Notes: generated by a model from the sequence alone, not told the origin. A stretch of DNA of 64,000 nt from Opisthocomus hoazin (GCF_030867145.1 NC_134421.1:29891979-29955978); one strand, 5' to 3'. Positions 25,501 to 39,062 are shown, counted from the first letter of the stretch. Translations and numbers: made by a program.

Positions 25501-27232
25501 GAAGTGTCATGTCACAGCAACAGGAGATTTGATCACCTTTAGCAACCTATCTTCTGATGAGCTGGGTTGTGGATGACGAAGAGGGGAGGCTACCATCTGC
25601 ATCTCTGCTGAGACACCAGTTCTCCCACAGAGCCCGTGGTCCGGGAGCAGCAGGTGGGCACTCATGCAGGCTTTGCCTTCCTTAACATGCCAGGCAGCAT
25701 CCCAGGGCTGTATAAGAGCTGTGCTTTGCTAAGCTTATATAGCATCCCAGAGTAACAGTAAAAAACACAGTTTTCACTTCTATATTTGCCCTTTCTTGCC
25801 ACAGGTAGGCCAGCCATTTTCAGTTAGAACCAATAAAAGGACACAGAGACCAACACTCAGCTAAATGTTTAGCACTGATGTTCATGTTGTGAGGACTGTG
25901 ACCATCGTGTTTCAGCAGTTCACTTCAAAATAACTATATGTGGGCCTACTGCAGTTGGGAACCTCCTTTTTTCAGATATGCTGTTGTTTCTTTATCCTGA
26001 CCCTTGGATGCTCGTGTGTGAGATACTTTGCTCAGTTGTGTTTGTGTAATGCATCCTGCCTATCAACAACATCAGGTTGTTAACCCATGATTTGATTCAC
26101 TGGTTGTCCTCCTTCCCTACTTGTAGTACAGCAACAGGAAATTAAAAGTGTTTATTTTCCATTCTCTATTATTCATGGCTCTTGATAAGCCTAAACCCTT
26201 TTACTGATCTTTTCTTCCTCAAGAATTTCTTGGCTACCTCATTTCCACTCACGTGCTGTTAATCATTTTCTTCTCCTACTACCCTTTTTGAATTGTGATC
26301 ATCATTATACCAGCTGAATGCAAAGTATTTATTCATATCATATGCCAAGTCTTATTTTTGATTCCATTCTTCAGATCTCCCAACAATCCGTATGCCTTTT
26401 GAGTCACCACTATGAAGTATGCAGAGGTTTTTCACAGATGGCCAAGTGTTTACAATTAATGGAGAACCTAGCAAGTGTATGAATAATTCCACGTGCTTAT
26501 TAAAAGCTGAATTACTTACATTTGCTAATGCATTTTTTATTTGCCATTATGTGCCCTTTCTTTTTTTTAAACCTTCTGAAGATCTTATCACCTCCATAGT
26601 TTGGAGGGGACCACCTCCAGACATTACAATCCAAGTAATGCTATTACTTGCGACTGTTGACATCCCAAATTTCAACCTGTTTCCAAGTCATTAATAATCA
26701 TAATAAACAGCGATATTCCTAGATGCTACCCCCCCCCTAGATGCAGAGGGTTATGAGACCACCTAAGCCTATAAAACTGTCAGGTTATTGTCTATGACAG
26801 TCACTAAATTTAATTGTGAACTTAATGTTGAACATTTCCATTAAAGGTTCACTCATCCGTCTCACACACTTTTGAATAATCAAGGAGTATCAATAGCTCT
26901 AACCATGGGAAGCAACCAGCATCTCTTGCAAAGCTGAAAATTTGGTAAAGAAAAAGACAGCACCTGAGCTGCAGATGGTGGATTACAGCAAAGAGCAGAT
27001 GCTTTTGTTGAGAAGATGGGAAGATTATCTGGGAGTTCTTCGTACTGGATTATAGTGAAGAGGTATTGAAAAGCAGCATACATCAGAGTTGTTGCTGCTC
27101 CCACTTGTTCTCTTTAGAGCAGAATTTCAGTTGGCTGAAGCTAGCTGCAGTGTCTCATTTTACTAAATTAAAGGCGTTTTTTATGAAGCCAGACTTGGCT
27201 CCTTGGTTTCTTTTCTGATCTTTCTTTCCTAC
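22551..27232. other. intergenic DNA, no gene recognised
   Basis: AT-rich unique sequence with short ORFs only. Short alternating TA/CA runs (for example 24020-24055) are low-complexity. No RNA gene or exon chain seen. Confidence 0.5.
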
Positions 27233-27490
27233 AATTACAGAATAGCTAAGGTTGGAATTGATTTCTGAAGGTTACATTGTCTGACCCCTTGCTCATAGCA
27301 GGTCTAACAGCAGTTGGAGCAGGTTGCTTGTGGTCATATCCTTTCAAGTTTTAAACATCTCCAAGGATGGAAATCCCACAGCATCTCTTGGCAAGCCCTT
27401 CCAGTGTTTCACCACCCTCATTTTGATCCCTTCTAAGCTTCCTCATCCTACAATTTACCACTTTCAGTGAGAAGAGGACAGATGTTCTCT
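27233..27490 (-). mobile_element. old CR1 LINE 3' fragment
   Basis: Strongly diverged CR1 in minus orientation. On the plus strand 'agaatagctaaggttggaat' parallels the CR1 tail and 3' UTR; 'tctccaaggatggaaatccc' and 'cccttccagtgtttcaccac' match further inward. No ORF survives. Boundaries are approximate. Confidence 0.75.
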
Positions 27491-30400
27491 TCTAAACGCA
27501 GAAAAGAATGTAAAATATCCTGACAATTGAGAGCAGCTCTGTAATAGCAAGTACTTCAGTTTAAACTATTCTCTCAAAAACCTTCCTCTACTATTAATAA
27601 CCTCTGTTTCTCAGCTGCAGTGAGAGAACTAGATCCAGACAGGTTCCAGCTGTGCCACCTGGAAACAACAAAGCAGAGACCACTCACCTCCCCAGACCAT
27701 TAACCATGTGAAATTGGAAGGGTGTGATGTAAAAGGCAGTATAGAACACTCCTTAGTTCTTAGACAAGGAGTGCCGCTCCCACACACTGCTGCTGTAGGC
27801 TCTCCTCTTCCTTCTGTCCTACAGACAATTGTTATTACAGGCCTGGATATGGCCTTCTTAAATGACAGTTCTTCAGCTGTCACATAAACATCATGGTGTC
27901 AAGTCTAGCCCTTCACATATCTCCTTTAGACAGGGATAAAATATATCATTTTAGAAAAGGTATTTATGTTATATCCTCAAAAGTCATGTACCTTGACCTT
28001 CCAAGCAGCTGTCTCTTTTAGGAGCATTGGAAAAGAAGGGAGAAGTCCTTGTTTGAAGGAACACACTTTTTCTTCCTTATTCATCTACTTGGCATCCCAA
28101 GCACATGAATAAATAACTCAAACACTGTTCAAGTTTCTCCACAGTGAAGCAGATGTTGTTTATCTGCAGCTCCCTTCTCTTCCCCACCCCCTTTTTTTAT
28201 TTATTTTTTTTTTTAAGGTCACAGGTGTACCTAAAATCTACAGGTCTCCTGCTGGTGTCTACATAAAACCTGCTCCTTTCCACTGTCTGTAAGCATTAGG
28301 CAGAAGAGGGCTGCATAGCCACCCTTGGGGTGTCCTAGCCCTCTTGGGTGTGTGAGACAAAACAAGGAAAACAACTTAGGTGAGATATCTAACCCTGGCT
28401 GACCCACTCTAGCAGCCCCAAGGGCCACTCAGTATCTGGGCACTGCTCTTGGCTCAGGGCAACCTACAGCCTGCTCAAGACAGCAGAAATGGATGGAGGG
28501 ACTGGCTATGGATCTGAGACAGGTTATCGTCTTTGTGTAGGAAAACTTGTTTCCCTAGGTAGGATTCCTACCAGGGTAGATGAAATGAGTAGAAAAAAAG
28601 CACAGCATTATTGTCTTTTCTGTTTAGTTTTTTTGCTTGTTTTTTTTGAGGTTTGGTTTTATGGTTTTTATTTTTTTGAGTAGCCATTACATTAATGATG
28701 AGAGACCCTTCAGTTTTTTTTTCCTAACCAAGAAAAATAAGCTGATGGTCTGGACTCATGTGCAACCATATGTGAACAACATATATGTTTCATCTTTTGT
28801 CACAGATAATTGTATCATTGCCACCAATACCATCTCATACTTGGATGTGATCAATGCGCCAATGAAAAGTGGCAGGCTGAAATGGAACACAAATTACAAT
28901 TGGCAAAAAAAGTGGAGGATAAGAGCACGGCGATGGTTATGCTTGCTTTTGTCGCCTGTCAGCTGTACTAAGGCCCTGTGATATATCTGAGCATCAAGTC
29001 CACAGCCCCAGAAAACCCCAGGTAACATGGAGCACTATAGCTGCCTTGGTCAGCAAGCCAGCATGCTGCATGTGTAGCAAACCCCTCTCTGAGATACATA
29101 CAGGCTTTCCATAGCATCTAGATGGAAGCTAAACACACTGATATAATCAACATGCTCGAAAAGTTGTGTCCAAGATATATCAAAAAGCCCACTCTGTACA
29201 TCTGAAAGAAAGACTGGCTTTGACATCGCTGTACTTTCGGTTTCGGTACACAGGACCTCAGTGAGCAGGGTGGATCCTTCCCATGCACGCCCTGTTGGAA
29301 GCCTCTCACTGCGATGGAGCTCCTCACCTGCTGCTGCCTGAGACCCACCTCTGACCTCTTCAGTCTCAGAGCAGCACATGTATTTAAAGACAAATGAAAA
29401 TGTCTTCAGAAAACAAAATATTCTTCTGCCCTTGCTCCTCCCTGTGAGGGAAGGATTACAGTACAAACTGGGCATGATGGATGTTCGACATTATACATAA
29501 GTGCTCAGATGCTCTCCATATAGCATCAGAAAAACATATAGATTAAAACATAAAATAGCCTTCTCTACTCCCTGCCTGCTTCTGCCATATTATTGCCCCT
29601 CTCTTCCCTCACTTCCCCTGTATCTCCCATGGCAGTGTGAAATCCTGCTTGCCACCGAGCACAAACACTGTCAGCCTTACCTTTCTTCTTCAGTCCTCTG
29701 CCATGTCTATGGAGGGAACATTTGTAGGCCAGTTGGTAGCAGTGACATGCCATGGTGCTACCCTGCCACAGCATTGCTTAAAGTGCCTTTGTTCAGTTGA
29801 CTCAAAAGGAAACGCTTGTTTTGGATTATCTATGAAATGTTCAGGTAAGGTCTAGCCAACTCTAATATTTCTTTAGCTGTGCCACTTCAACTATCACTCA
29901 TATTGTGTGAAAAACTTGCAGGTCTTTATTACTAAGCATAACACTCCACAGGGCTGCAGGGAGGATTTTGCAGGGGGAAGGAGTTGTTTCCTACCCAACT
30001 GTTACTTTCCACCTCATGCCCCGCAGAGTAAATGGAAGTGATTGCAGCCATCTCAGAATGCTGCTGCTGCCATCTCCTGAGAAAAGCTAGGCTGAGCATG
30101 TTTAATGTAGTTACAGAAGCTGCTGCAGCTGCCAGAACATCTGCCTAACCGCATCCAAATAAAAATGGAATCTTTTGGCTGGACTACACTAGGCCATAAA
30201 CAAGTTATATCAAAGATTGCTGTTATGAAACTAAAAATACAGGATCCAAAAAATGTATGTCTAGCAGTTTCCTGGAAATCTCATTTAGAGACATAGCATT
30301 AGATGACAGTATATGAGGTGGTTAATCTCTGCTTCCCAAAGGCACACAGGACATCCCTGCTCTACCGAGCCATGGAGGCCTCCAAGTCCAGCTAACTGGG

Positions 30401-33400
30401 AGAGCTGAAATTTGGAATTCAGAGACATAAATGCTGTTTGGACCTTAAGCTGAAATGCTTACCTTTGTTACATTTAACCCTAAGAATAGAGATTTTGAGG
30501 AAAACTGTCACAAACTACCATAAATATAAAGAAAAAATCAAGTGATAATCTGAAGTCTACTGAAGTAGTCTTAAATCACTATTGAGAATAGTATTCCGGC
30601 TCCTTCGTCGCTTAGGTAATATCAACAGCCCCATGAAAGCCACTTTCTAAAATTCCCGAATCCAATGATTTATTTTTCCTCTCTCTTTCTTCGTATGTGA
30701 ATATAGGATTGCATATATTCTCACAGACAACAAAATGTTTCATATTTTCTAGAAGAAATTATGTTTGTCTGAAAGGCTTTCCCAGCACCTTCTTTTTCAG
30801 CTATTGAAAGAAGTATCTCATAGTTCAAAAAATGTTCTGAAGCTACGTATTATATACATACCCCTCCCAAATAAGGGATGGTAGATAATAGGAATGTCAA
30901 TCAGTTCTAGGGTTTTCTTCATTAGCGGCATCTTGAGACAGAGGCCTATGCATGAAGCACATATTGTCTTCTGCACCCTGCTGTCGTTAATGAGATTTCT
31001 TTGCCATTCATTCCTTAACAATAATGCTCATCCTGACCTTTGTAAAGTACTTCAAGATGCTGCTTCAAAAGCACTAAGCAAGTACTAAATAATATTATCT
31101 GATTATTATAACTCCAGTGACAGCTATGGAAAAATGTTTTCTGTGTTTGCCCAGAGCTAATGACTACTTAACAAATATCACTATAGTAACACAACTATTT
31201 CTAATTTTCTTCCAAATTGCCAATGAGACTTTGCTTCACTTTCAAGATGAGATGTTTCTGCTTGTACATTCTGTAACTGCATTGAAATTCCACCATTTTT
31301 TACAGTGCAAATTCACCTTTCTTGGTCACAGAAGTGGCAGTGCAGCTATCTTTTCCTCTGGCAAGCAATAAAGAAAGAGAATAAAACTCCTTTGAAAAGA
31401 CTCAGTCTGAGAGCTGAAGAAGAGTCTTGGAGCCTCTGCTCTCATTTTCCTATCTCCCACCCAAATGAATGTCTCCTGTCTTATGCCCTGCAGTGTCTTC
31501 CTGTAGGCTACAAAATAGGAGCTACTTAGTTTTGGCAGAGTACTATATAAGAGTGAAAGGTTGTTTTTTAACTTCATATTTCTTGGTCAGCAGAGAGAGG
31601 GTGGTATATGGAATGGACAGGAGCACTGGGGAGCCAAGACCTCACAAGTCATTTGGTTTTTTGACTACTAACCTATCTCCATGGGTAAGGTACGGGGCTA
31701 CTTCCCAGAGCCTGCTGCCCTCTCCTGCTGCTGCAATGGGTCTCACCACGGCGCTGGCAGAACAGCATAGCCAGTGCTCAGGCAGTGACCTGGAGGGGAT
31801 GTCGCTGGCTGGGTCACTGTCGCCGTACACTGCTCAGCTGTGACAGCATCTGCTCAGCCTTCAGAGCCAGAAAGGGACACGATGCTGTCCTCGCATGCTC
31901 TGAGCAGCGAGCAGCCTTCTGGGGAGGGAGGAGACGGGCAATTGAAACGCATCGGGGAGAGAACGGCAGCCAAACTCAGTGTCAGTGGGGACAGCAGGGA
32001 GAAGAACATGTAGAAAGGAAAAAGAGGAAGAAGGGGTGTGCTAAATGACAAAAGGGCAGAGAGGGGAGAGGGCAAAATGCAGAGGGAGACAAAATACCTG
32101 TGATGGTGTCAAGAGCTATTTTCTTACCTAAAACGAATCCAAGAAAAAAAAAACAATTAAAAAGGCTAAAACCCAAGTTCCTGGAGTTGTCTAAGCATGT
32201 GCCTTCCCTGCTTTGGGAATGGCAGGTCCCAGAGCAAGCTGCAATGTCTGTCTCAGCAAAGCAAATATGACCCTGTTCTGCAGCTGACATTGCTGCTGCA
32301 GCCTGAGTGAACTGTGAAGGAACCTGCGCTAACATCAAAATGCTGCTTTCACATAAAAATGACCTTTACAGGAAATTCCTCTGTCTATGCCTCTGAGTGT
32401 TTGGAATAATTTCAGTAAAAGCTTATCTCAAAAATTCCACTAGAAAGAAATGCTCCATGTTTTCATTCCAGAAAGTAGAAGTAGTTTTGCTCATATTGTC
32501 TGAAACAGATCAGAGCAACCATCTGCTTTATCCGCTGCCATCTTCCTCAGTTCCTAACAGTTTTTAGACCATCTTCAGCTTTAGGAGGTGTTCTTCTGTG
32601 GGAGTTGAGGGTAGCATGGGTATTTCCCCAGCATCAGAGGGATGCTAGGACACCCTACCCACTTTGGCTGCAGCCAGAACATTCAGGGCTGTCGGGGAAG
32701 CCTGGAGCTCGAGCCTCACAACAAGCCTTTCTGGCTCTGCAGCAACAAGCTTCACGCTGTGGGTCCTCAACAAACTTCACCAGGTCTGCAGACCTTTGTA
32801 ATCCTGCTTCTGAAGTAACTGCCTGGTCAGGTGGCAGGAAACAAGGCCAAAAATATCCTCGGCTTGTGGTAAGTCCAAAGTTTATTTACTCTGGTATTCT
32901 TTAGTGCATTATTTTGGTTTCAAAGGATGGCCTTTTTAGTTGGAAATTTCCTGACCAGCTGTGATTTGATACTCAACAGGTCTGCTAAGAAAACCAAGGG
33001 GAGAGAATCAGCAACAAGGGCAATCTTGTGAATGTGAATAGGCAAATGAACCAGAAATCCTTTTTTCTCTTTATCCTGCTCCCCCAGGGGAAGGACAAGA
33101 ACAGTACTCAGCGTTCTTGCACAGGCGTGGAGGTTTCTGTGGATATAGGTGTAATTTCTGCTCACCGTAGTACGTCCCTGATCATTAGGCAGAAAGTTTC
33201 AACATAACATGGCCTTTAAAGCATGGATATTTGTTCTAAGGTTTATACTGAGTTTCAGCCCTGTGTTTTATGTTTTGATTACCATGCAGTTCAGAAAACC
33301 CACAAGTATCTTGACACCTGGTAAGATAACGTTATGATTCATAATAAAAGTTACCTGACTGATTCTGATATACGGCAAGGGATGGTAACAGCTAAATCAT

Positions 33401-35559
33401 ACTGATATTCTTCCAGTATGAAATATTTCTTCCAGCATGCCCTGTAACATTTGATATAGCTTATCTATCTTCCTCTAGGTGGAGTAACCTCATGCAGCTC
33501 CTCCTGCAGCTACAAAGAGGCACTCAGGTTTTATTGCTAGCAGCTGCTCCACTCCAGAAAAGGAGGAGGCTTCCCTCCATTCTGCTTAGCAACATAGTCT
33601 GAAGGTTTTATTCAACTTCAGAGAACATTACAGCAGGCAGTATGGCATCCTAGTGAATGCTGTGTCTAAGCATGCAATTAAATTACAATTCTTGAGTGTA
33701 ATATTCTGCACAGTTTCTATAAACATTGTTCAGCTGAATCTTGCAGCAGTTAGTTGACCATCTTAACCTCTAAAGACAGTGGTTTATGGAAGAATGAATT
33801 GCAGGCACCGACGTCTAAATTAGGAAAGCACTTCACATGCTTAACACTATATTCAGGACAGAAATTAAAGAATATCACTTACTTGGAACAGTGAACATGT
33901 TCTTTAATGTCAGAGACCCTTAAGCTAAAGATGAATTATACTGTGTGTGGATGTTGTTTGTTAAATAGGCTTGTAGTCTGAAACAAGGTATTAACCAGCT
34001 CTCAAACAAGCAGGATGACTTGGAAAGACAATTTTTTTTACAAGAAAACTATTTATAAAATATTCAAGGCACTTTGGCACTACAAAAACAGTAATACAAA
34101 GACATTAAGTAATAAGAAGATCAATCACAGCAATTACTAATAAGACAATAATGTTTTCTTACACAGCTTTTAGATGTCTTATTTCCTCTAGATGGAAAAT
34201 ACTTTTGCTGCTCTGTAATGTTAGTTTAGTTAAGATGTAAGATTTTGCCTCCAGCGCCTCTAGCGTGACTTTCCCCAGCCACAATCAAGCGTCAGTATCA
34301 CTAGTTCAACACAGTGCCACTAGCTTGACCTGGATAAGCAGGGACAGGCTACACTAAAGATCATGGCAGTTGCGTGAAGAGTGTGGTAATGATGGAGCTA
34401 AATTATTCATTCTGCCGCCCAATTATTTCTGATAGCTCAGGGACTGCTGTATAGAAGTCACATCTCTTTATTGTCTGTAGCCTACAGGAGTGGAACAGCT
34501 TACCTGCATTAACAGTCGTACTGAAGAGTCTCTTCTGAGTCTGTGTATGTCTTTTCATTGCACTTGTAGAGTGCAGAACATGGGCTAGCTGCATGTATTT
34601 AAGGTCCATTGAATTATCACTGCTAAAATAGAGTTCACTTGTTTAAATGACTTAGTCCTTGAGGATTGGTCATACAGATAATATGTATTTTGTCTGCTTC
34701 TTTGTTCTTTCAGAGCCATCCACGTATGGCGTGATAAAATCTTTAGTGCTGGTTATGTGTCACGATGTAAATGCTTTGTTTTGTTGTGTGGCAGTTACCA
34801 GGTGCCTTTTCTTACAGCTTTGGCATTTAATTGTTGAGATGCATTTTAGTTTCCTAAATTATGTAATCTGATTTAATAAAAACTGCTTACAAAAGAAGTA
34901 AATATACTGACAAAGGCAAAACATTATTTCATTTATGAGATTTGTTACTAAAAACAGGGCTTTACTGCATTCAGTGTGCTCACTCATTCCTATTTATCAA
35001 TGTTTGTTTAAGGTTGCAATTGAACAAAGAACAGTAAATGCAATTTGGTGTAAAAAGGCAAGGTCACTTGGCCTGAGTCTTAGTTAATTTATCTTTCATG
35101 ACAGATTCTATTTTCTGCTACTGGTATTATTATCCAGCAATACATTTCTCCCATGATAGTGCATCTGTAGCTCTTACATTGCCAGACTTAGTGGTAGCAT
35201 TTAATTTGTGTGACATTATTCAGTTATCAAGAAGAAGTACTGCATGCTGAGAAACACAGCGGCTATTTAATGATAGCACAAAAAAATGAGCTCTTTTAAG
35301 CAAAAGCAATGTCTGAAGTACTTTGCTAAAACCGCTTTTCTTTCTGAGGCTGCACTATCCCGTTCCCATTCCTGTTCCTGTCCCGAGAACCTGGGCATTC
35401 ACCAGGTAGGTCTCCAGATGAAGGTTAACAGGTAGATATGCTGAGACACTAAACACAGAACGAGCTTGACAATTAAATTTAGTATCTTTTTCCTTAAGTA
35501 ATGGCAGCTAAATAATGTGCAAAGGCTGCAGCACTGAGTTATAGGAAAGCCACACTAAG
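27491..35559. other. intergenic DNA, no gene recognised
   Basis: Eight kilobases downstream of NAV3 without a supportable gene. ORFs of 141 codons (29050-29475, minus) and 124 codons (31469-31843, plus) have no recognisable domain and no neighbouring splice partners. T-rich low-complexity tracts occur near 28190-28215 and 28620-28680. Some stretches (for example 34980-35280) have a texture compatible with conserved non-coding DNA, discussed as a finding. Confidence 0.5.
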
Positions 35560-35690
35560 ATAGCTAAAATCATCTAGTCTATTCCCCTTCCTGTGTAAGA
35601 TCAGCTCTACATATGTAATATTCAGCTGAAACTAATCTAATCCATCCTTAGAGACCTACAGTGATGGAGGTGCCATGTAACTCAGCGTGT
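35560..35690 (-). mobile_element. very old CR1-like fragment
   Basis: Plus-strand 'aaaatcatctagtctattcc' followed by 'gagacctacagtgatggagg' follows the order of reversed CR1 3' UTR words (ATCATCTAGTCCA..., then GATGGAGATTCCAC). Highly diverged; identity and limits uncertain. Confidence 0.4.
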
Positions 35691-36029
35691 ATTTCCTATA
35701 TTATACACATATGGTTTAGTATGACATTCTGATATTCATACCCACATTAACTGGAATACAAATACACCCATGACATAAATGACCCAACAATGTAGCTGTA
35801 AAACAGAAATTTTCACTGGGAGTCCTAACAGGAGTAGACAGTGGCTTGCTCTGGACAAAATGTTCCTTACTACCTTTACCTACAAACTGAAAGACAAATG
35901 AAGATGGTGGATGGCAGTTTTTGGAAGTCAAGGAAGCTGGTGGAGTGGTAAATTAGACAGATGTCACTTGTAGAGAGCGATCTGAATTGTTTGGTAGGGT
36001 GGGCTGGATTGAATATCCTGTTTTAATAC

Positions 36030-36337
36030 AGATAAATTTGCAATCATACATCTAAGGAACAAAGAGCACAGTTTATACAGACAGGATTGGACAAAGTATT
36101 TCAAAATGATGCAACATGAAAAGAAGTCAGGGTCTTGGTAGATAATTAACTGAACATGAGCCTGCAGTGGGATGATGAAATTAGAGAGTGAGTATCAGCC
36201 CTGAAGTCTAAGCAGGGAAAATATGAAGTGGGAGTAGGAAGGTGGTATTAGTTCTGTTTAAAGCAAAAGTAAAATCATCACAGGAATACCATGTGCAGTT
36301 CTCATACCCGCACTTCAGAAAGCACTCTGACAAATTG
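36030..36337 (+). mobile_element. old CR1 LINE, 5' part of a copy split by a younger CR1
   Basis: Diverged CR1 ORF2 sequence in plus orientation. Recognisable words are 'gtcagggtcttggtagataa' (CR1 '...GAAGTCTTGGTGGACAATAA'), 'aacatgagcctgcagtggga' (CR1 ORF2 NMSQQC region) and 'gaataccatgtgcagttctc' (CR1 EYCVQFW region). The match breaks off just before a fresh CR1 starts at about 36338 and continues after it at about 36994. No open frame remains. Confidence 0.65.
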
Positions 36338-36993
36338 GTGGACAACAGGTTAACCATGAGCCAGCAGTGTGCCCTGGCTGCCAAGAAGGCCAATGGCATC
36401 CTGGGGTGCATTAGGAAGAGTGTGGACAGCAGGTCGAGGGAGGTTCTCCTTCCCCTCTACTCTGCCCTAGTGAGACCCATCTGGAGTACTCTGTCCAGTT
36501 CTGGGCTCCCCAGTTCAAGAAAGATGAGGAACTACTGGAGAGAGTCCAGTGGAGGGCTACGAGGGTGGTGAGGGGACTGGAGCATCTCCCCTATGAGGAG
36601 AGGCTGAGGGAGCTGGGCTTGTTCAGCCTGAAGAGAACGCTGCGAGGGGACCTAATATATACTTATAAATATCTCAAGGGTGGGTGTCAAGAGGATGGGG
36701 CCAGACTCTTTTCAGTGGTGCCCAGCAACAGGACAAGGGGCAACGGGCACAAACTGAAACACAGGAAGTTCCGTCTGAACATGAGGAAGAACTTCTTCCC
36801 TCTGAGGGTGATGGAGCCCTGGAACAGGCTGCCCAGGGAGGTTGTGGATTCTTCTTCCCTGGAGATATTCAAGACCCGCCTGGACAAGGTCCTGTGCAGC
36901 CTGCTGTAGGTGACCCTGCTTTGGCAGGGGGGTTGGACTAGATGATCCGCAGAGGTCCCTTCCAACCCCTAACATTCTGTGATTCTGTGAAAT
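36338..36993 (+). mobile_element. young CR1 LINE 3' fragment inserted into an older CR1
   Basis: Well-preserved CR1 beginning in ORF2 at 'ggtggacaacaggttaacca' and ending in the tail ACATTCTGTGATTCTGTG. A 114-codon ORF (36565-36909) carries the CR1 ORF2 C-terminus ([20 protein letters not shown] through LDKVLCSLL). The upstream part (from 36358) is in another frame after a small indel near 36475. 5'-truncated and inactive. A short AAAT at both edges may be a target duplication, but CR1 often makes none. Confidence 0.93.
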
Positions 36994-37467
36994 CAAAAAG
37001 TAGTCAGAAAGTCCTGCAAAAAATGTGTTGAGGTCTGAAAGACATGCCTTACTGTGAAATGCTAGGAATGAGCAATCTGCTTGTCTTGTTAAAAAAAAAA
37101 AAGACAACAAACAAGCAAGGAATGCTACTACTTAAATGTAAAAAATGTTTTTGATTGTGGTTGGCTTTTTAGTGTAGGAGGAAAAGGCATGACAAAAGAG
37201 AGTTTGAGGTATTTTTCTCTTGAAAAGAAAGAGATATGTAAGATTTAACTGCAAATAAAGCCCTTAAAAACCAAACCCACCCAGTGAATAATTAGCCACA
37301 TTGACAGCAAGGTGCTGGATCTTCTACTCCGTACTGCTCTGTCTAAAGGTCCTTCTGAGGATATGACAGTTTCGGGCGAAATTACGGACCTGCTGCTGAG
37401 ATTTACAGCTGAGGTGCTACAACTCGCAGGACCATAATGATCTTTTCCAACCTCAAAATTTGTGATT
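36994..37467 (+). mobile_element. old CR1 LINE, 3' part of the split copy
   Basis: Resumes the old CR1 where 36030-36337 stopped. 'gtctgaaagacatgccttac' then 'gaaatgctaggaatgagc' corresponds to CR1 'GTCTGGAGCACATCTCTTAC...GAAAGGCTGAGAGAGC'. It ends in 'gatcttttccaacctcaaaa' and TTTGTGATT, the CR1 3' UTR and tail. Heavily mutated. Confidence 0.6.
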
Positions 37468-37909
37468 AGCTGACTAACGTCATTCTACTTTCCTTCTATG
37501 AATTCTGTTAAATCATATTGATGCATACCTGCTGAGGAAGTAGCCCTAAGTCCTTCAAGTTTGAAAATGAGGCATAAGACTGCACCAGTTTTGTACAGAT
37601 TTACCATCGCTGAAATCGATAGCCTTGTATTTGAAGATAATCTTGAGAACGGGGAGACTGCAGAGTTGTTTCGGAACGGCACAACCTGTTCCCACCATGG
37701 AAAGAGCCATTAAAAAATTATACTGAATCCCTGGAACTAGAAACAGTACTTAATTTTGTTTCTACAGACATTAGTTCTGCTGAATACAGAAAATTACATC
37801 CTTCAGTTTGTCATTTTGTTTATATGTTTTTATGTTTGAAATAATATCTAACCGTTAAGTGGTCCTGACTGGAAAAACACCAGACTGTGTTTTCAATAAA
37901 TAATTCCAC

Positions 37910-37915
37910 TTTAAT
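37910..37915 (-). terminator. NAV3: candidate distal NAV3 poly(A) signal ATTAAA
   Basis: Minus-strand ATTAAA followed within 40 bases by GT/T-rich sequence. It is the last good signal before the end of the plausible 3' UTR. Confidence 0.5.
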
Positions 37916-38090
37916 GGCAAAGTAATAATTTAGACAGATACAGTGCGCACACCTGCAAAAAAATATACGCAAGCTGGTTTACAAGCTAGAGGAACAATAA
38001 ACCAATAGAAAATACATCATCCAGTTAAGTCCGATGACACCAAATACTTATTATTAGGGCTTTACAAAGACTACAAAACTTTTCAGATGA

Positions 38091-38096
38091 TTTATT
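38091..38096 (-). terminator. NAV3: candidate proximal NAV3 poly(A) signal AATAAA
   Basis: Canonical hexamer on the minus strand, about 2.4 kb after the stop. A second AATAAA lies at 38447-38452. Use of either would shorten the 3' UTR. Confidence 0.35.
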
Positions 38097-38110
38097 TCAC
38101 TGTTTCTGTC

Positions 38111-38118
38111 TATTTACA
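38111..38118 (-). promoter_or_regulatory. NAV3: Pumilio-type element TGTAAATA in NAV3 3' UTR
   Basis: Matches UGUANAUA exactly on the transcript strand. One of two such exact sites in the presumed 3' UTR. Confidence 0.4.
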
Positions 38119-39062
38119 TGATATGTTACATCAAAAATGTACAAAATATAAAATGTGTACAGACAAATGTTTCACAAACAATTTCTGAGTTGTAAACTAG
38201 GTGGACTCACTGAGATGTATTGCAGGAAGTTTTGTATATGCAATATTGTGTGTTTGTGTGTTAAATATGGCAGGAAAATATTCGCAAGTTTGCTCAGAGC
38301 ACAGGTACAGGAAAGAGCAGCTTTCCTTTAGTTCTTTGAGTCAGTCAAGGTGTAGGTGCTGACATTTTGCATCAGAAGCGGATCCAGATTTGGGGGGCAT
38401 GATGTTGGTCTGACTGAATCCTACATGCATAAAATCAGTTAAGAGTTTTATTAGGGCAATAGCACCGTGTAGGAACCTCTAGATTCAGCGATGCAGCTCA
38501 GTGCCATTTGGAAACTGCATTGATTTGTCTTTGTTTTACAGCGAGTGACCACAGGGTGGCCACAAAGAGTTAATAGCACCAAATACACATCCTGAAGGTA
38601 GCATCCATGGAGGTGTACAGTACATGTCTACACAATGCCAAAGCCCTTAGATACCTTCTTGTTTATATGCACCTATTTTAACCAGATGCCTCTTGTGGTA
38701 AAAGAGGGTTTCCGATTATTCTGAGCAGTTTGAATGCAATCTGGTTGTAGCCTGCCATGACATATGTACTTAAAACATTTTCAGATTCTTTTCCCCCCAA
38801 AATGTATTGGCTTCACATAGATATTGAAACATGCTCGCGGTAGCACTGATAGCTCCTGCATAGTCATAACAACTGTAAGTACAGGACAAACACACCAGGT
38901 AATAACAGCTTTTAAGGTTTGCATTCTGTATTTGTTTGAAACATACAGGAAATCTCAGCAAGTGAAACATCTCTTAACACCAACAGAATAAAATACAATT
39001 TTGTTTGTTTGTTTTCAGTTTGATTTGTGCAAGGCTTTTTTTTTCTTTTTTTTTTTTTCCAA

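Noticed and set aside
29050..29475. 141-codon minus-strand ORF
   Set aside because: No recognisable family and a competing 91-codon frame on the same strand; no evidence of selection.
31469..31843. 124-codon plus-strand ORF in a locally GC-richer stretch
   Set aside because: No domain, no promoter-like CpG cluster and no exon neighbours.
36712..37110. 132-codon minus-strand ORF
   Set aside because: Antisense shadow of the young CR1 at 36338-36993.
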